From positions 55,724 to 119,723 of the forward strand of contig NZ_JACJTB010000015.1 of the NCBI RefSeq assembly GCF_014698475.1: a DNA stretch of 64,000 nucleotides, in the 5' to 3' direction. Under the pieces are notes generated by a model. The model was not told the origin of the DNA and searched no databases. It worked only from the letters and a program-made list of their open reading frames with translations. The position numbers and the translations under genes are program-made. Position 1 is the first letter of the stretch. Every line of letters starts with the position of its first letter. Origin of the DNA: Nostoc spongiaeforme FACHB-130 (GTDB lineage Bacteria > Cyanobacteriota > Cyanobacteriia > Cyanobacteriales > Nostocaceae). This document shows, one piece after another, positions 1-9,500 of this stretch.

Positions 1-879
1 TGTTTAGATGCCTATGAAACTGTCAAACCCGACATAGTATTGCTAGATGCAATCATGCCCGTCATGGATGGCTTTACTTGTTGTAAACACCTGCTCCAAA
101 TTGCCAGAAATAACCTTATGTCAGCATTGGCAAATTTTGATACTGACTCTGCTACAGGCAATACTGTGATCTCCAAATTATGGGAACGCACACCCATATT
201 AATGATTACTAGTTTAAATGATTCCGAATCCGTAGACCGCGCCTTTGAAGCAGGAGCCTCTGATTATGTTACCAAGCCAATTCATTGGGCAGTTTTACGT
301 CAACGTTTACGTCGTCTACTACAACAAGCGCAAGTATATAAACAATTAGAAGCAGCCAACCTAGCTTTACAACAACTCGCTAATGTTGATGGCTTAACTG
401 GCTTGGCTAATCGCCGTCGCTTTGATGAATACCTGAATACCCAATGGATAAATTTGGCACAGGAAGAATCTCCTCTGTCATTAATTTTATGTGATATCGA
501 TTATTTCAAATTTTATAACGATCAATATGGTCATCCAGCCGGAGATGTTTGTTTGCAGAGGGTGGGTGCTGTTTTGAGCAAAAATGCACAAAAACATCAC
601 GATTTAGTAGCTCGTTATGGTGGCGAAGAATTTGCTGTAGTTATGCCAAATACTCATGCTGCTGGTGCATTTCATGTAGCCACAGCAATGCAGAATGGTG
701 TTAACAACTTACAAATTGTTCACGATGCGTCTGCGGTAAATGAGTATGTCACTCTGAGTATCGGTGTGGCTACCCTAATTCCTACATGGGAATCTTCACC
801 TTCTGATTTGATTGTGGCCGCAGATAAAGCACTTTATACCGCTAAGGCTGAAGGGCGTAATCGAATTATTCTAAGATAA
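1..879 (+). CDS. Response regulator with GGDEF diguanylate cyclase domain (5' end outside window)
   Basis: The frame is open from base 1, so the start lies upstream and only the last 292 codons are seen. The first ~110 residues are the second half of a receiver domain: a phosphoacceptor Asp in LLDAIMP (about residue 16 of the visible part), the switch region MITSLND, and the conserved Lys in VTKP. The spacing between Asp and switch is longer than usual (insert around LMSALANFDTDSATG). A short coiled linker leads to a GGDEF domain with an intact GGEEF active site near visible residue 207. The product should make cyclic di-GMP from GTP in response to a partner kinase. The inhibitory I-site RxxD is KHHD here, so product feedback may be weak. 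An isolated two-domain cytoplasmic regulator fits; upstream domains cannot be excluded. Confidence 0.93.
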   Translation, partial: CLDAYETVKPDIVLLDAIMPVMDGFTCCKHLLQIARNNLMSALANFDTDSATGNTVISKLWERTPILMITSLNDSESVDRAFEAGASDYVTKPIHWAVLRQRLRRLLQQAQVYKQLEAANLALQQLANVDGLTGLANRRRFDEYLNTQWINLAQEESPLSLILCDIDYFKFYNDQYGHPAGDVCLQRVGAVLSKNAQKHHDLVARYGGEEFAVVMPNTHAAGAFHVATAMQNGVNNLQIVHDASAVNEYVTLSIGVATLIPTWESSPSDLIVAADKALYTAKAEGRNRIILR

Positions 880-925
880 AGCAGAGGACAGGTAAGAGGT
901 GACAGGCGGCAGAATTAAAAGTTGT

Positions 926-955
926 TGTAGAGACGTTGTATAAAACGTCTCTACA
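926..955. repeat. Palindromic repeat of the AGAGACGT type
   Basis: Inverted repeat with arms TGTAGAGACGTT and AACGTCTCTACA around a short A/T loop. A second copy of the same palindrome lies at 6511-6536. Both sit just after plus-strand genes that face minus-strand genes, so they may act as bidirectional terminators, but they belong to a dispersed repeat family. Confidence 0.7.
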
Positions 956-1033
956 GAATTTAGAAAGTGCAGCTTCTCATAGAATTGGTATAACTGCTTT
1001 GGCTATGGGTAGAAAAATAATGAATAAAAATAC

Positions 1034-1060
1034 AAAAAAAGAAGCCTATTTAGGCTTCTT
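1034..1060 (-). terminator. Rho-independent terminator of the rplL operon
   Basis: On the minus strand GAAGCCTA and TAGGCTTC form a perfect 8-9 bp stem with almost no loop, followed directly by a run of seven T. It lies ~30 bases after the rplL stop, as expected for the end of the ribosomal protein operon. Confidence 0.85.
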
Positions 1061-1087
1061 AATTAAAAACAAATATTGAAACTAAAA

Positions 1088-1480
1088 CTATTTAACGGTA
1101 ACTTTACCGCCAGCTTCTTCAATCCGTTTCTTAGCATCTTCAGCAGCTTCTTTAGCGATCGCTTCTTTGATTGGCTTAGGAGCAGCTTCTACCAAGTCTT
1201 TAGCTTCTTTCAAGCCTAGACCAGTCAATTCCCGGACAATCTTCAGTACGGCAATCTTCTTATCAGCAGGAACAGATTCCAGAATTACGTCAAACTCGGT
1301 TTTTTCTTCTACTGGTTCAGCAGCAGCAGCAGCACCAGGAGCAGCCATCATCATCATGCCACCAGCAGGTGCAGCAGCACTTACGCCAAAAGCTTCTTCG
1401 ATTTGCTTAACTAATTCAGCAGCTTCTAGCAAGGTCAAGGATTTCAACTGTTCTAAAATGTTATCGGTTGTAGCAGACAT
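1088..1480 (-). CDS. rplL: 50S ribosomal protein L7/L12
   Basis: 130 residues, normal for cyanobacterial L7/L12. It forms the flexible stalk of the large subunit that recruits EF-Tu, EF-G and initiation factors. Visible parts are the N-terminal dimerisation region ([20 protein letters not shown]), an Ala/Gly/Met/Pro-rich hinge around residues 38-55, and the conserved C-terminal domain with [14 protein letters not shown] and KEEAE-like helices ending in GGKVTVK. It is the last gene of the operon after rplJ, with ~190 bases between them, and is followed by a strong terminator. L10 and L12 assemble as one stalk complex, which explains the gene order. Confidence 0.98.
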   Translation of the reverse strand: MSATTDNILEQLKSLTLLEAAELVKQIEEAFGVSAAAPAGGMMMMAAPGAAAAAEPVEEKTEFDVILESVPADKKIAVLKIVRELTGLGLKEAKDLVEAAPKPIKEAIAKEAAEDAKKRIEEAGGKVTVK

Positions 1481-1668
1481 TGATGTAACTCCGTAATTTT
1501 TGATTAATTATGAGTAGTTTGTCATTTGTCATTCGTCATTTGTAATTACCACTGACTATTGACTCTTGACTAAAGAAGTCTAAAGAACGAAAAAATCAGT
1601 AAATAAACCATTTTTGAATAATCGGCTTATTTTACACTTCATACTTCATACTTCCTATTTTTTGCTGA

Positions 1669-2208
1669 CTATTCAGCTGCGCTTCCTTGTTCTTTCTCAG
1701 CCAAAGCTTGCAAAGCACGAGCCAAGCCACCAGGAACTTCGTTGATACCAACAGCAATTTTGGTAGCCAATGCGTTGATAGCTCCAGCAATTTGACCCAT
1801 GAGTTGTTCTTTGGATGGCAAGTCTCCTAAAGCCTTGACATCTGCTTCTTTCAGCAGACGGCCTTCCATGACACCACCACGCATTTCTGTTTTCTTGGTG
1901 GCTTTTTGGAAGTCTTGGTAAGCCTTAATTGCTGAGGAGAAGTCTTCTTTGACTAACAAAAAGGCGGAAGAACCTTTCAGCAACTCAGACATTGGTTGCC
2001 ATTTTTCATCCTCTTTAATGGCAATACCCATTAAGGTATTTTTCGTTACCTTACAAGTAGTGCCACTCGGACGCAGCCGCCGCCGTAAATCTGTGATTTC
2101 GGCAACTGTTAGCCCTTGGTATTCAATTACCAGTGCTAAAGTTGACTCACTCAAAGATTGTTTAAGGTCAGCTACTATTTCTTGTTTGTTTTCTAACGTT
2201 CTACCCAT
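1669..2208 (-). CDS. rplJ: 50S ribosomal protein L10
   Basis: 179 residues. L10 anchors L12 dimers to 23S rRNA at the base of the stalk. The N-terminal part ([16 protein letters not shown], then [17 protein letters not shown]) is the rRNA-binding domain, and the C-terminal helix ([20 protein letters not shown]) is the L12 binding region. The start is supported by AGGAGGT-like sequence just upstream (GAGGTGAAACAAG before ATG). The gene lies downstream of a structured L10 leader with an intrinsic terminator hairpin, the expected autoregulatory arrangement. Confidence 0.98.
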   Translation of the reverse strand: MGRTLENKQEIVADLKQSLSESTLALVIEYQGLTVAEITDLRRRLRPSGTTCKVTKNTLMGIAIKEDEKWQPMSELLKGSSAFLLVKEDFSSAIKAYQDFQKATKKTEMRGGVMEGRLLKEADVKALGDLPSKEQLMGQIAGAINALATKIAVGINEVPGGLARALQALAEKEQGSAAE

Positions 2209-2282
2209 CTTGTTTCACCTCCAAGGGCAAAATCAGCGATTTTTCTGCTTGTGTGTTCTAGTTCTGAACAACCAAAAACAAT

Positions 2283-2308
2283 AAACCCCAGTTTTTTAAC
2301 CGGGGTTT
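2283..2308 (-). terminator. Attenuator hairpin at the end of the L10 leader
   Basis: On the minus strand AAACCCCGGTT pairs with AACTGGGGTTT (11 bp, one G-T pair) around an A-rich loop and is followed by ATTGTTTTT. It lies 75 bases before rplJ, so it would cut off rplJ-rplL while leaving rplA expressed. Confidence 0.75.
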
Positions 2309-2420
2309 AGCAGCAAAACTCTTGACGCTGTAGTGTCTACGCCTTGTAGGTAGTACTTCAGGCAATGAGAGTTTTTACCTCGGCAGGATATTAAGCTATT
2401 CGCACCTGCTGTCTCCGGTT
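2283..2420 (-). promoter_or_regulatory. Ribosomal protein L10 leader (autoregulatory mRNA element)
   Basis: The rplA-rplJ spacer, read on the minus strand, starts with AACCGGAGACAGCAGGTGC, then TTAATATCCTGCCGAGG, and ends with a GC-rich hairpin and T-rich stretch. CAGGTGC...CCTGCCGAGG is the conserved core of the bacterial L10 leader, which binds the L10-L12 complex. By analogy with known L10 leaders, binding shifts the balance between reading through and stopping at the hairpin at 2283-2308. Confidence 0.8.
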
Positions 2421-2492
2421 TGAACTATTTAGTTTTGTCATTAGTCACTTGTCCTTTGTCCTTTGTTTTTACAAATGACGATTGACTAAAAA

Positions 2493-3209
2493 TTATGCAA
2501 CTTCGGTCAGTTTTAAATCCCGTAAAGCGGTGATGTCAACTTTAATTGAAGGCCCCATAGTAGCAGATACATACAAGGTTCGCCAATAGCGGCCTTTTGC
2601 TCCAGAAGGACGGTTACGGTCAATTGTTTCTTGTAACGCCTTCAAGTTTACTAGCAAATCTTCTGGGGAGAAACCTGCCTTACCAAACATAACATGAACA
2701 ATACCAGTACGGTCAGCCCGGAATTCTAATTTACCAGCTTTGAATTCGGCGATCGCACTTGCAATGTCAAATGTTACTGTACCACCTTTGGGGGATGGCA
2801 TCAAACCACGGGGGCCTAGTAATTTACCTAGTTTCGCTACCTGTGGCATGACATCTGGTGTAGCAATGAGTTTATCGAAATCCATCATCCCTTTTTGGAT
2901 TTCGTCAATCAATTCTTCGGAACCAACAATATCAGCACCAGCGTTGGTTGCTTCGGTGACTTTTTCACCTCTAGCGATAACTGCTACCCTAACAATTTGT
3001 CCTGTGCCTTTGGGTAGTGCTACCGTTGTCCGCAACTGCTGGTCGGTATATTTGGGGTCAATTCCCAGCCGGATATGCGCTTCGGCGGCTTCGGGGAATT
3101 TTGCTGTTGCTGTTTCTTTTAGTAGTGTTAAAGCTTCTATGGGCGCGTAGTCCCTATCCTCTACTTTTGCTTGCAGTTCTCGCAAGCGACGCGATACTTT
3201 TTTTGTCAT
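2493..3209 (-). CDS. rplA: 50S ribosomal protein L1
   Basis: 238 residues, the usual length. L1 forms the mobile L1 stalk at the E site of the ribosome. The sequence has the typical two-domain layout with the signature around [19 protein letters not shown] (about residues 127-145) and the terminal [11 protein letters not shown]. It is preceded by AGGAGAAAAAA, a good ribosome-binding site. It follows rplK by ~90 bases in the secE-nusG-rplK-rplA order. Confidence 0.98.
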   Translation of the reverse strand: MTKKVSRRLRELQAKVEDRDYAPIEALTLLKETATAKFPEAAEAHIRLGIDPKYTDQQLRTTVALPKGTGQIVRVAVIARGEKVTEATNAGADIVGSEELIDEIQKGMMDFDKLIATPDVMPQVAKLGKLLGPRGLMPSPKGGTVTFDIASAIAEFKAGKLEFRADRTGIVHVMFGKAGFSPEDLLVNLKALQETIDRNRPSGAKGRYWRTLYVSATMGPSIKVDITALRDLKLTEVA

Positions 3210-3297
3210 TTTTTTCTCCTGGGGTCAATGGCGAAGCTTGGCTTCTCCCCCATACAATTTTAGATTTTAGATTTTGGATTTTAGATTGAGTGATTGA

Positions 3298-3723
3298 TCA
3301 ATCTGTAATCGTAACGCCCATGTTTTTAGCGGTCCCGGCCACAATGTTCATTGCCGCGTCGATGTCGTTGGCGTTGAGGTCGGGTAATTTGGTTTGAGCA
3401 ATTTCCCGCAATTGCGCTTTGGTAATGGAACCAACTTTCTTTTTGTTGGGTTCGTTGGAACCTCTTTCGATTTTCGCTGCTTTGCGAATCAATACTGATG
3501 CTGGTGGGGTTTTGAGTACAAATGTAAAACTCCGGTCTTCATAAACGGAGATTTCTACAGGGATAACCATACCAGCTTGATCGGCTGTTTTGGCGTTGTA
3601 CTCTTTGCAGAACATCATGATGTTCACACCATGTTGACCCAATGCGGGGCCAACTGGTGGTGCTGGGTTGGCTTTTCCAGCATTCAGGGCCAGTTTAATG
3701 ACCGCTACTACTTTTTTCGCCAT
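3298..3723 (-). CDS. rplK: 50S ribosomal protein L11
   Basis: 141 residues, the normal size. L11 binds the GTPase-associated centre of 23S rRNA. The N-terminal domain carries the proline-rich [24 protein letters not shown] signature region (described here as [13 protein letters not shown] plus what follows), and the C-terminal rRNA-binding domain ends with [10 protein letters not shown]. It starts 6 bases after the nusG stop, indicating co-transcription and probable translational coupling. Confidence 0.98.
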   Translation of the reverse strand: MAKKVVAVIKLALNAGKANPAPPVGPALGQHGVNIMMFCKEYNAKTADQAGMVIPVEISVYEDRSFTFVLKTPPASVLIRKAAKIERGSNEPNKKKVGSITKAQLREIAQTKLPDLNANDIDAAMNIVAGTAKNMGVTITD

Positions 3724-3729
3724 TTGTAT

Positions 3730-4362
3730 TTAGCTCTGTTTTTCTACCTGATTGAATTCCAATTCAACGGGTGTATCTCGGCCAAAAATCGAGAGCAAGG
3801 CTTTGAGTTTACTACGCTCTGGACTGACTTCAATCACCTCGCCTTCAAAGTCCTTAAATGGGCCAGAAAGCACGACAATTTTATCACCTGTAGCCATGTC
3901 AATTTTGAGGACTGGCTCTTGTTCGGTGGTTTGTTTGAATATCCGCTCGACTTCTGAGTAACTCAGAGGTACTGGTTTAACGTGACCACGACCTTTGGCA
4001 CTGCCACGTTTTTGTTCTGCGCCGACAAAGTTGATCACATGAGAGGTGTTACGAACTACCTGCCATGTATCATCATTCAGCACCATTCTGACTAGCACAT
4101 AGCCAGGAAAGACTTTTTCTTCTGTGTGCTGGCGACTGCCATCTTTCCGAATTTTGACTGCTGGCGTATGCGGAATTTCGACTTGAATGATTTTGTCAGC
4201 AACGTCAAAGGTTTGGATGCGTTGTTCCAAGTTGGTTTTGACGCGCTTTTCACAGCCGGAGGCTACTTGTACTGCATACCACCGCGCTTCTTTGAGCGCC
4301 GCTTCTGCTGTTTCCTCTGACTGCAAATTTGAGTTAAGTGGGTCGTCTGTTGCAAAAGTCAT
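3730..4362 (-). CDS. nusG: Transcription termination/antitermination protein NusG
   Basis: 210 residues from the chosen ATG. NusG links RNA polymerase to ribosome or Rho. The N-terminal NGN domain begins at EARWYAVQVASGCEKRV (about residue 25), and the C-terminal KOW domain has GDKIVVLSGPFKDFEGEV (about residues 155-172). A longer frame up to 4485 exists, but its extra residues overlap secE and are not NusG-like. The ATG at 4362 shares one base with the secE stop (TGATG), typical of coupled translation. The next gene, rplK, follows after 6 bases. Confidence 0.95.
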   Translation of the reverse strand: MTFATDDPLNSNLQSEETAEAALKEARWYAVQVASGCEKRVKTNLEQRIQTFDVADKIIQVEIPHTPAVKIRKDGSRQHTEEKVFPGYVLVRMVLNDDTWQVVRNTSHVINFVGAEQKRGSAKGRGHVKPVPLSYSEVERIFKQTTEQEPVLKIDMATGDKIVVLSGPFKDFEGEVIEVSPERSKLKALLSIFGRDTPVELEFNQVEKQS

Positions 4363-4583
4363 CAGAACACCTGTTTTGCTGCCCAAGCAAACAATCCATC
4401 CACCAAATAAATCAAAGATGCGGAGAGTGTCACCATTAACAGCACGGCTGCTGATTCGCTCACTAGCTGTCTGCGACTTGGCCAAACTACTTTTTCAAGT
4501 TCTTCTTTTGTGCCTTGAACAAAGTTTTGGATGTTTAGACCGCCAGTGTTTTCCGGCATTTCAGCTTCATTTTTTTTCGCCAC
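4362..4583 (-). CDS. secE: Preprotein translocase subunit SecE
   Basis: 73 residues, the short single-span form found in cyanobacteria. SecE stabilises the SecY channel in cytoplasmic and thylakoid membranes. A polar N-terminus is followed by the conserved amphipathic stretch FVQGTKEELEKVVWPSRRQ (about residues 21-39) and one C-terminal membrane span rich in Val, Leu and Ala. It is the first gene of the nusG-ribosomal protein operon, located 194 bases after tRNA-Trp. Confidence 0.96.
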   Translation of the reverse strand: MAKKNEAEMPENTGGLNIQNFVQGTKEELEKVVWPSRRQLVSESAAVLLMVTLSASLIYLVDGLFAWAAKQVF

Positions 4584-4776
4584 TGTTGTTTATCCCCCCG
4601 TTTCTTGTACAGCTATATCCTGCTTGGTTGAATTTCAGGTTTACAGCTTTGATTCCAGCCTGCTGACTTGCAGCAAAAATTCTCTAAAGTATAAAACAAT
4701 TATACCCGAAATGGTAAACACTAACTACGTTGTAGGTAGAAGTGTTACTGTTTCGGGTTTTGTTTTTGCTTGCGAG

Positions 4777-4849
4777 CGCGCCCTGGAGGACTTGAACCCC
4801 CGACATCAGGTTTTGGAGACCTGCGTTCTACCAACTGAACTAAGAGCGC
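4777..4849 (-). tRNA. tRNA-Trp (anticodon CCA)
   Basis: The minus strand gives a full cloverleaf: acceptor GCGCTCT paired with AGGGCGC, D-arm TTCAGTTGGTAGAAC, anticodon arm CAGGTCTCCAAAACCTG with CCA in the loop, T-arm GGGGGTTCAAGTCCTCC, discriminator G. CCA is not encoded. Placement directly upstream of secE is common in bacteria. Confidence 0.97.
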
Positions 4850-4999
4850 ACAGGTTGGTTTTGATTCGGTGATTGCGCTGAACTTTTATTTAGTTTAACG
4901 CAATTGCGATTCTGATTGTACATGATTTTTTTCGGGGAAGCAACTTAGCGGCAAAAGCCGCTTGTTAATTGAGATTTCTCTCATACCCTGAGCAAAAAA

Positions 5000-5362
5000 T
5001 TACAAAGGACGGTCGAAGCGTTGCTTGATCCGAGTTGCTTTACCAATGCGATCGCGCAGGTAGTACAGTTTAGCACGACGTACCTTACCACGACGTACAA
5101 CTTTAATGCTGTCGATGCGTGGAGAATGTAATAAAAATACGCGCTCTACGCCTACCCCTTGAAACACACGGCGAACGGTAATAGTTTCGTTAATACCGCC
5201 GTTGCGTTTAGCAATCACAACACCTTCGTAGGGCTGGACGCGGTATTTGTCGCCTTCTTTGATTTTCACACCGACTTTGACTGTATCGCCCACGTAAATA
5301 TTGGGCAAGTTAGATTTTAGTTGTTCCGCTTCTATGGAGCGGATAATCTCTTGAGCGTTCAT
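5000..5362 (-). CDS. rplS: 50S ribosomal protein L19
   Basis: 120 residues. L19 lies at the 30S-50S interface. Recognisable parts are the N-terminal helix ([16 protein letters not shown]), [14 protein letters not shown], the central [11 protein letters not shown] with [18 protein letters not shown], and the basic C-terminus [20 protein letters not shown]. It is a separate transcription unit upstream of tRNA-Trp and secE on the same strand. Confidence 0.98.
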   Translation of the reverse strand: MNAQEIIRSIEAEQLKSNLPNIYVGDTVKVGVKIKEGDKYRVQPYEGVVIAKRNGGINETITVRRVFQGVGVERVFLLHSPRIDSIKVVRRGKVRRAKLYYLRDRIGKATRIKQRFDRPL

Positions 5363-5524
5363 AGCTTATCTGCTGAAAAACCCACAATCATCCATAATAA
5401 ATCGAGAATCTACTTTCAGTCTAGTAATATTTAAGATTTAAATTTTTACCCGATTTTTACCCGATACGACATATCTAAAAATGAAAGCTATATTGCATAA
5501 AGCTTTGCTACAGGTGTGATATTT

Positions 5525-6466
5525 ATGAAGTTTAGCGTTGTGATCACTACCTATAACCGCGTAAGCTTACTACGTCGAGCCGTTGATTCTGCTATTAACC
5601 AGACAATTCCTTGCGAAGTGATTGTCGCGGATGATTGTTCTAGGGATGACACACAAGCCTACGTAGAAAGCTTGGGTGATAGAGTAGTTTACCACCGCAA
5701 TGAGGTAAATAAAGGTCATGCGGCTACAGTAAATGCCGGAGTACAAAAAGCCAGTGGTGAGTGGATTAAGTTTTTGGATGATGATGATTATCTGGCTCAT
5801 AATTGTATCGAAGAGATGGCAAAGGCGATCGCACTTTGTCCAAGTGCGGTGATTTGCTCTTGTGTGGCGGCTCAGGTGAATGAACATGAAGTAGAACTCA
5901 GTCGCACTCCTCAGCTTGGACCTGGTTTGGCTTTTTCTGTTCCTCAAGCCGATATTCACTACGGAATGCTGTTGGAATTATTGCCTTTTGGTACACCTGT
6001 GCAAGTTGCTTGTAGCCGTGATGCTTTTTGTAAAACAGGTGGTTGGGATTCCCAACTTGATGCTAATTGTGATGATATAGATTCCTGGCTAAGAATTGTC
6101 CAATTTGGTGATGCTATTTTTCTGAATCAATGTCTCGCTTATCGCACCATTTGGCCGGGTGCTTATAATCATAAATTTGCTGTATCTAAAAGATTAGAGA
6201 CAAATATTTTAATCAAGGAGAAAATTTATCCTTTAGTTCATCATAATCATCATAATCATCTTCCCAAGATGATAGATATCAAAAAATATCTCATATTACA
6301 TTGGGCATTCGTTGCACTCAAGCAGAAAAATCTTGCAGTTTTTTTGGGGATGTTTTATCAAGCTGCTTTCTCGTTTATGGTATGGAAAATTCTCTTAACT
6401 ATCGTTTTCTTTCGCAATTTACATTTTCAAAATAAACTGATTAAAAAATCTGTTTTATATTATTAA
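5525..6466 (+). CDS. Family 2 glycosyltransferase
   Basis: 313 residues from the ATG at 5525, which follows AGGTG; a GTG three codons upstream is possible but adds nothing. The GT-A fold is clear: the start SVVITTYNR, nucleotide-binding VIVADDCSRDDT (about residues 31-42), and the DXD-like metal site WIKFLDDDDYLAHN (about residues 84-97). A later acceptor-site motif DDIDSWLRI follows. The C-terminal ~60 residues are hydrophobic and may attach the enzyme to the membrane. It probably transfers a sugar from a nucleotide sugar onto a polysaccharide or lipid; the donor cannot be told. The gene stands alone between rplS and the RND system, with no other envelope genes beside it. Confidence 0.88.
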   Translation: MKFSVVITTYNRVSLLRRAVDSAINQTIPCEVIVADDCSRDDTQAYVESLGDRVVYHRNEVNKGHAATVNAGVQKASGEWIKFLDDDDYLAHNCIEEMAKAIALCPSAVICSCVAAQVNEHEVELSRTPQLGPGLAFSVPQADIHYGMLLELLPFGTPVQVACSRDAFCKTGGWDSQLDANCDDIDSWLRIVQFGDAIFLNQCLAYRTIWPGAYNHKFAVSKRLETNILIKEKIYPLVHHNHHNHLPKMIDIKKYLILHWAFVALKQKNLAVFLGMFYQAAFSFMVWKILLTIVFFRNLHFQNKLIKKSVLYY

Positions 6467-6510
6467 ATACTAGATAATTCCTGGATATAAATATGATTTA
6501 TCGACTTTTA

Positions 6511-6536
6511 TAGAGACGTTTTATGCAACGTCTCTA
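6511..6536. repeat. Palindromic repeat of the AGAGACGT type, second copy
   Basis: TAGAGACGTT and AACGTCTCTA form a perfect 10-bp stem with a 6-base loop. It matches the repeat at 926-955. It lies between the convergent glycosyltransferase and RND genes and may serve as terminator for both. Confidence 0.7.
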
Positions 6537-6570
6537 TGTGAGAATTAACGAACTTTAGCTGAGAACAAAA

Positions 6571-9500
6571 TTAGTAATACCTGTTCTTCAACTTATCAAA
6601 CTTGATGAGTATTGTCTTGAGCCACCCGAAATCTAAGATATCGTGCAGCAGCGTGTAAAAACACGGAATAATAAACAGTGTTAATACAGTCGCTAAGGAT
6701 AAGCCAGAAAACACAACTACCCCCAAGGGTTGTAAAAATTCTGAACCTTCACCAATTCCCAATGCTAAGGGAAACATCCCTAACACAGTGGTAATGGTAG
6801 TCATGAGTACAGGACGTAAGCGTTGAGGTGCAGCTTGTAAAATTGCTGTTTTGCGATCAATGTTGTCTTTTTCTCGAAGTTGGTTAGCTAACTCAACCAT
6901 GATGATGGCATTGTTCACTACAATACCGACTAATAACACAGCACCAACTATCACAGTGGCACCAATGGCAGTTTGAGTAATATAAAGACCGAAAATTCCC
7001 CCGGCTAGTGCTAACGGGATGGTAAACATAATTACCAAAGGATCGATGAGGGAATTGTATTGTACTGCCATGACTACAAATACCAGAAATGTTGCTAATC
7101 CACCTAATAGTTGTAGTGAACTTTGCAGTTGTTGATTTGATTCAGCAGCCGCGCTAGGTAAGACACTTACACCTTCTGGTAAATCTAGGTTATCTATTAC
7201 TTGTTTTACCTGGGCTATGGCTTGGCTTAAACTTGCACCTTCGGTTAAATTACCTGCAAAGATAGCAACCTGGCGCTGGTTGATGCGTTGAATTTCTCCG
7301 GGTGCTTGTCCTTCAACGATTTGGGCAACGTCACTTAACCGGACTTGCTGATTATTATCAACAAATAATGGTAATCTTTCTAATTGAGATGGGGTTTGCA
7401 CATCTGTTTCATTTAACTTGACACGCACATCAATTAAGCGGTTGCCGCGTTGTAATTGGGTGGGAACGCTACCTTCTAGGGCAGTTTGAATGGTATCGCC
7501 AATATCTGTAGTAGTTAAACCCAAGGCAGAAACGCGCTCCCAGTCTGGTAAAATTTGAATTTCTGGTTGGCGTTCATCGGCATCGGGACGAAATCTGGCG
7601 AGGGTGGCTTGTTCTTCTAAGGCGGCTAAGACTTGACGACCGGCTTGTTGTAAGGTGTCTGGGTCGTTTCCTTGGAGAATTACGTCAACATCTGCACCAC
7701 GCACAGGGGAGTTATTGAGAATCAAACCCCGCACTTGTCCAGGTGAAAGGCGCAGGCGAATTCCGGCTAAGTTTAGTTTGTCCAGTTCTTGGGTGACTCG
7801 TTCCACATAAGCTTCAACATTTGTACCAGGTTTGAGGGTGATGTTGCTGGTACCGCGTAAAGGGTTGGCGTTGGTGGTGTTGCCAAATAAAGCACCGCCA
7901 GATGTGGAAAAGATATATTCTGTTTCTGGTTGGTTGCGAAGAAGTTCATCTACCGCATTCATGACTTTGAGGTTAGTTTCCAAGGGTGTACCCGGAGGAA
8001 ACTGAGCGTTTAAGTTAGCTTGTCCGGTATTAATTCTGGGGAGGATTTCTTGGGGAATTTGGGGAGCCATCCATAAACTACCGCCACCGAATAAGAGGAG
8101 GGCGATCGCAACTGTAACTATCCGCCAGCGTAATATCATACTTAAAAAGCCGCCATATCCTCTGGTGGCAGCATCAAAGCGGCGATTAAATTCTTTGAGT
8201 AGCCAAAATTCACTCAAACGGCTCGAAAATTTCCATCCCAGCATCCGAGATGCCATCATCGGCACAACGGTAACAGCAATTAAAATCGAAGCTGCTACGG
8301 AAAAGCTAATTGTCAAAATTAATTCATTAAATAGCAGGGCGATAAATCCACCGATGAGCAGAAATGGTAATACTGCAACTAAGTTGGTACTAGTAGAAGC
8401 GATTAAGGCTGATTCGACTTCGCGGCTACTTTGTTCTGATTGATTAATTAATTGTTGCTGGTTTAATTTGCTTCGGTTACTTTTGCCTGGTGTCATACCC
8501 ACACCTTCGGCAATGTTCTCTAACATAACGATGGAATTATCCACCACAATACCCACACCTAAAGCTAAACCACCCAAACTAAAAACGTTGATGGATAAGC
8601 CAAACAACCCCATCAAGATAATTGCGGCGAGGGTGGCTAGAGGGATAGCGATGACAATGATAAAGGTTTGCCGTAGAGAACCTAAAAACAGGAGAACTGC
8701 GATCGCTGCCAGCCCTGTCCCAATTAACCCAGAACTTGTAACATTAGAAATAGAATTACGAATAAACTTTGATTCATCCAAGGTCGCAGTAATTACCGTT
8801 CCTTCAGGAATCACACCAGATTGTCGCAGTTCTTCTACGCGTTTTTTCACACTATCAACCACGTTGATGGTATTAGCATCTGGTTGTTTTTGAACACTAA
8901 TTCTGACGGCTGGTTCACCATTCAAAGAAACAAAAACCCTTTGCAATTCTGACCCGTCTATCACTTCGGCAAAGTCTCGCAGATAAACGCGGCGACGAGG
9001 AACTGTTGATTGAGTATTACTCGTGTTAGCCGCAGATACTTCAAAGGATAAATTTCGCAATTCTTCTGCACTGCGAAACCTACCGACAGTCCGAGTTAAT
9101 GGTTCAGAATTCTGCCCTAAAATACGACCGCCGGAAATATCTTGGTTGCGGTCTCTTAATTCATCTAAAACATCTGTTAAACCTACACCCAAAGCTTGTA
9201 GGCGGTCTAAATCAATATTGACTCTAACTTCTTCCGGGACTCCTCCCGACACATCTACCCCAGCTACCCCAGGAACAACACCCAGTTCCCGTGCGAGTTC
9301 TTCTTCGGCAAAAACACGTAAATCTACACCTTGCAAAGAAGGTGAAGTTAATGCCATTTCGTAAACAGGTAACTGGGAAGGATCTACTTTAAATATGCGT
9401 GGTGATTCTATAGTGTCTGGTAAAGTACTTCTAGCGCGGTTAAAGGCTGCTGTCGCATCGTTTAAGGCTTGGTCAATATTACCCCCCGGCTGAAAGTATA

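Noticed and set aside
4363..4485. Upstream extension of NusG
   Set aside because: It overlaps secE and encodes non-family residues; the TGATG junction at 4362 fits coupled genes.
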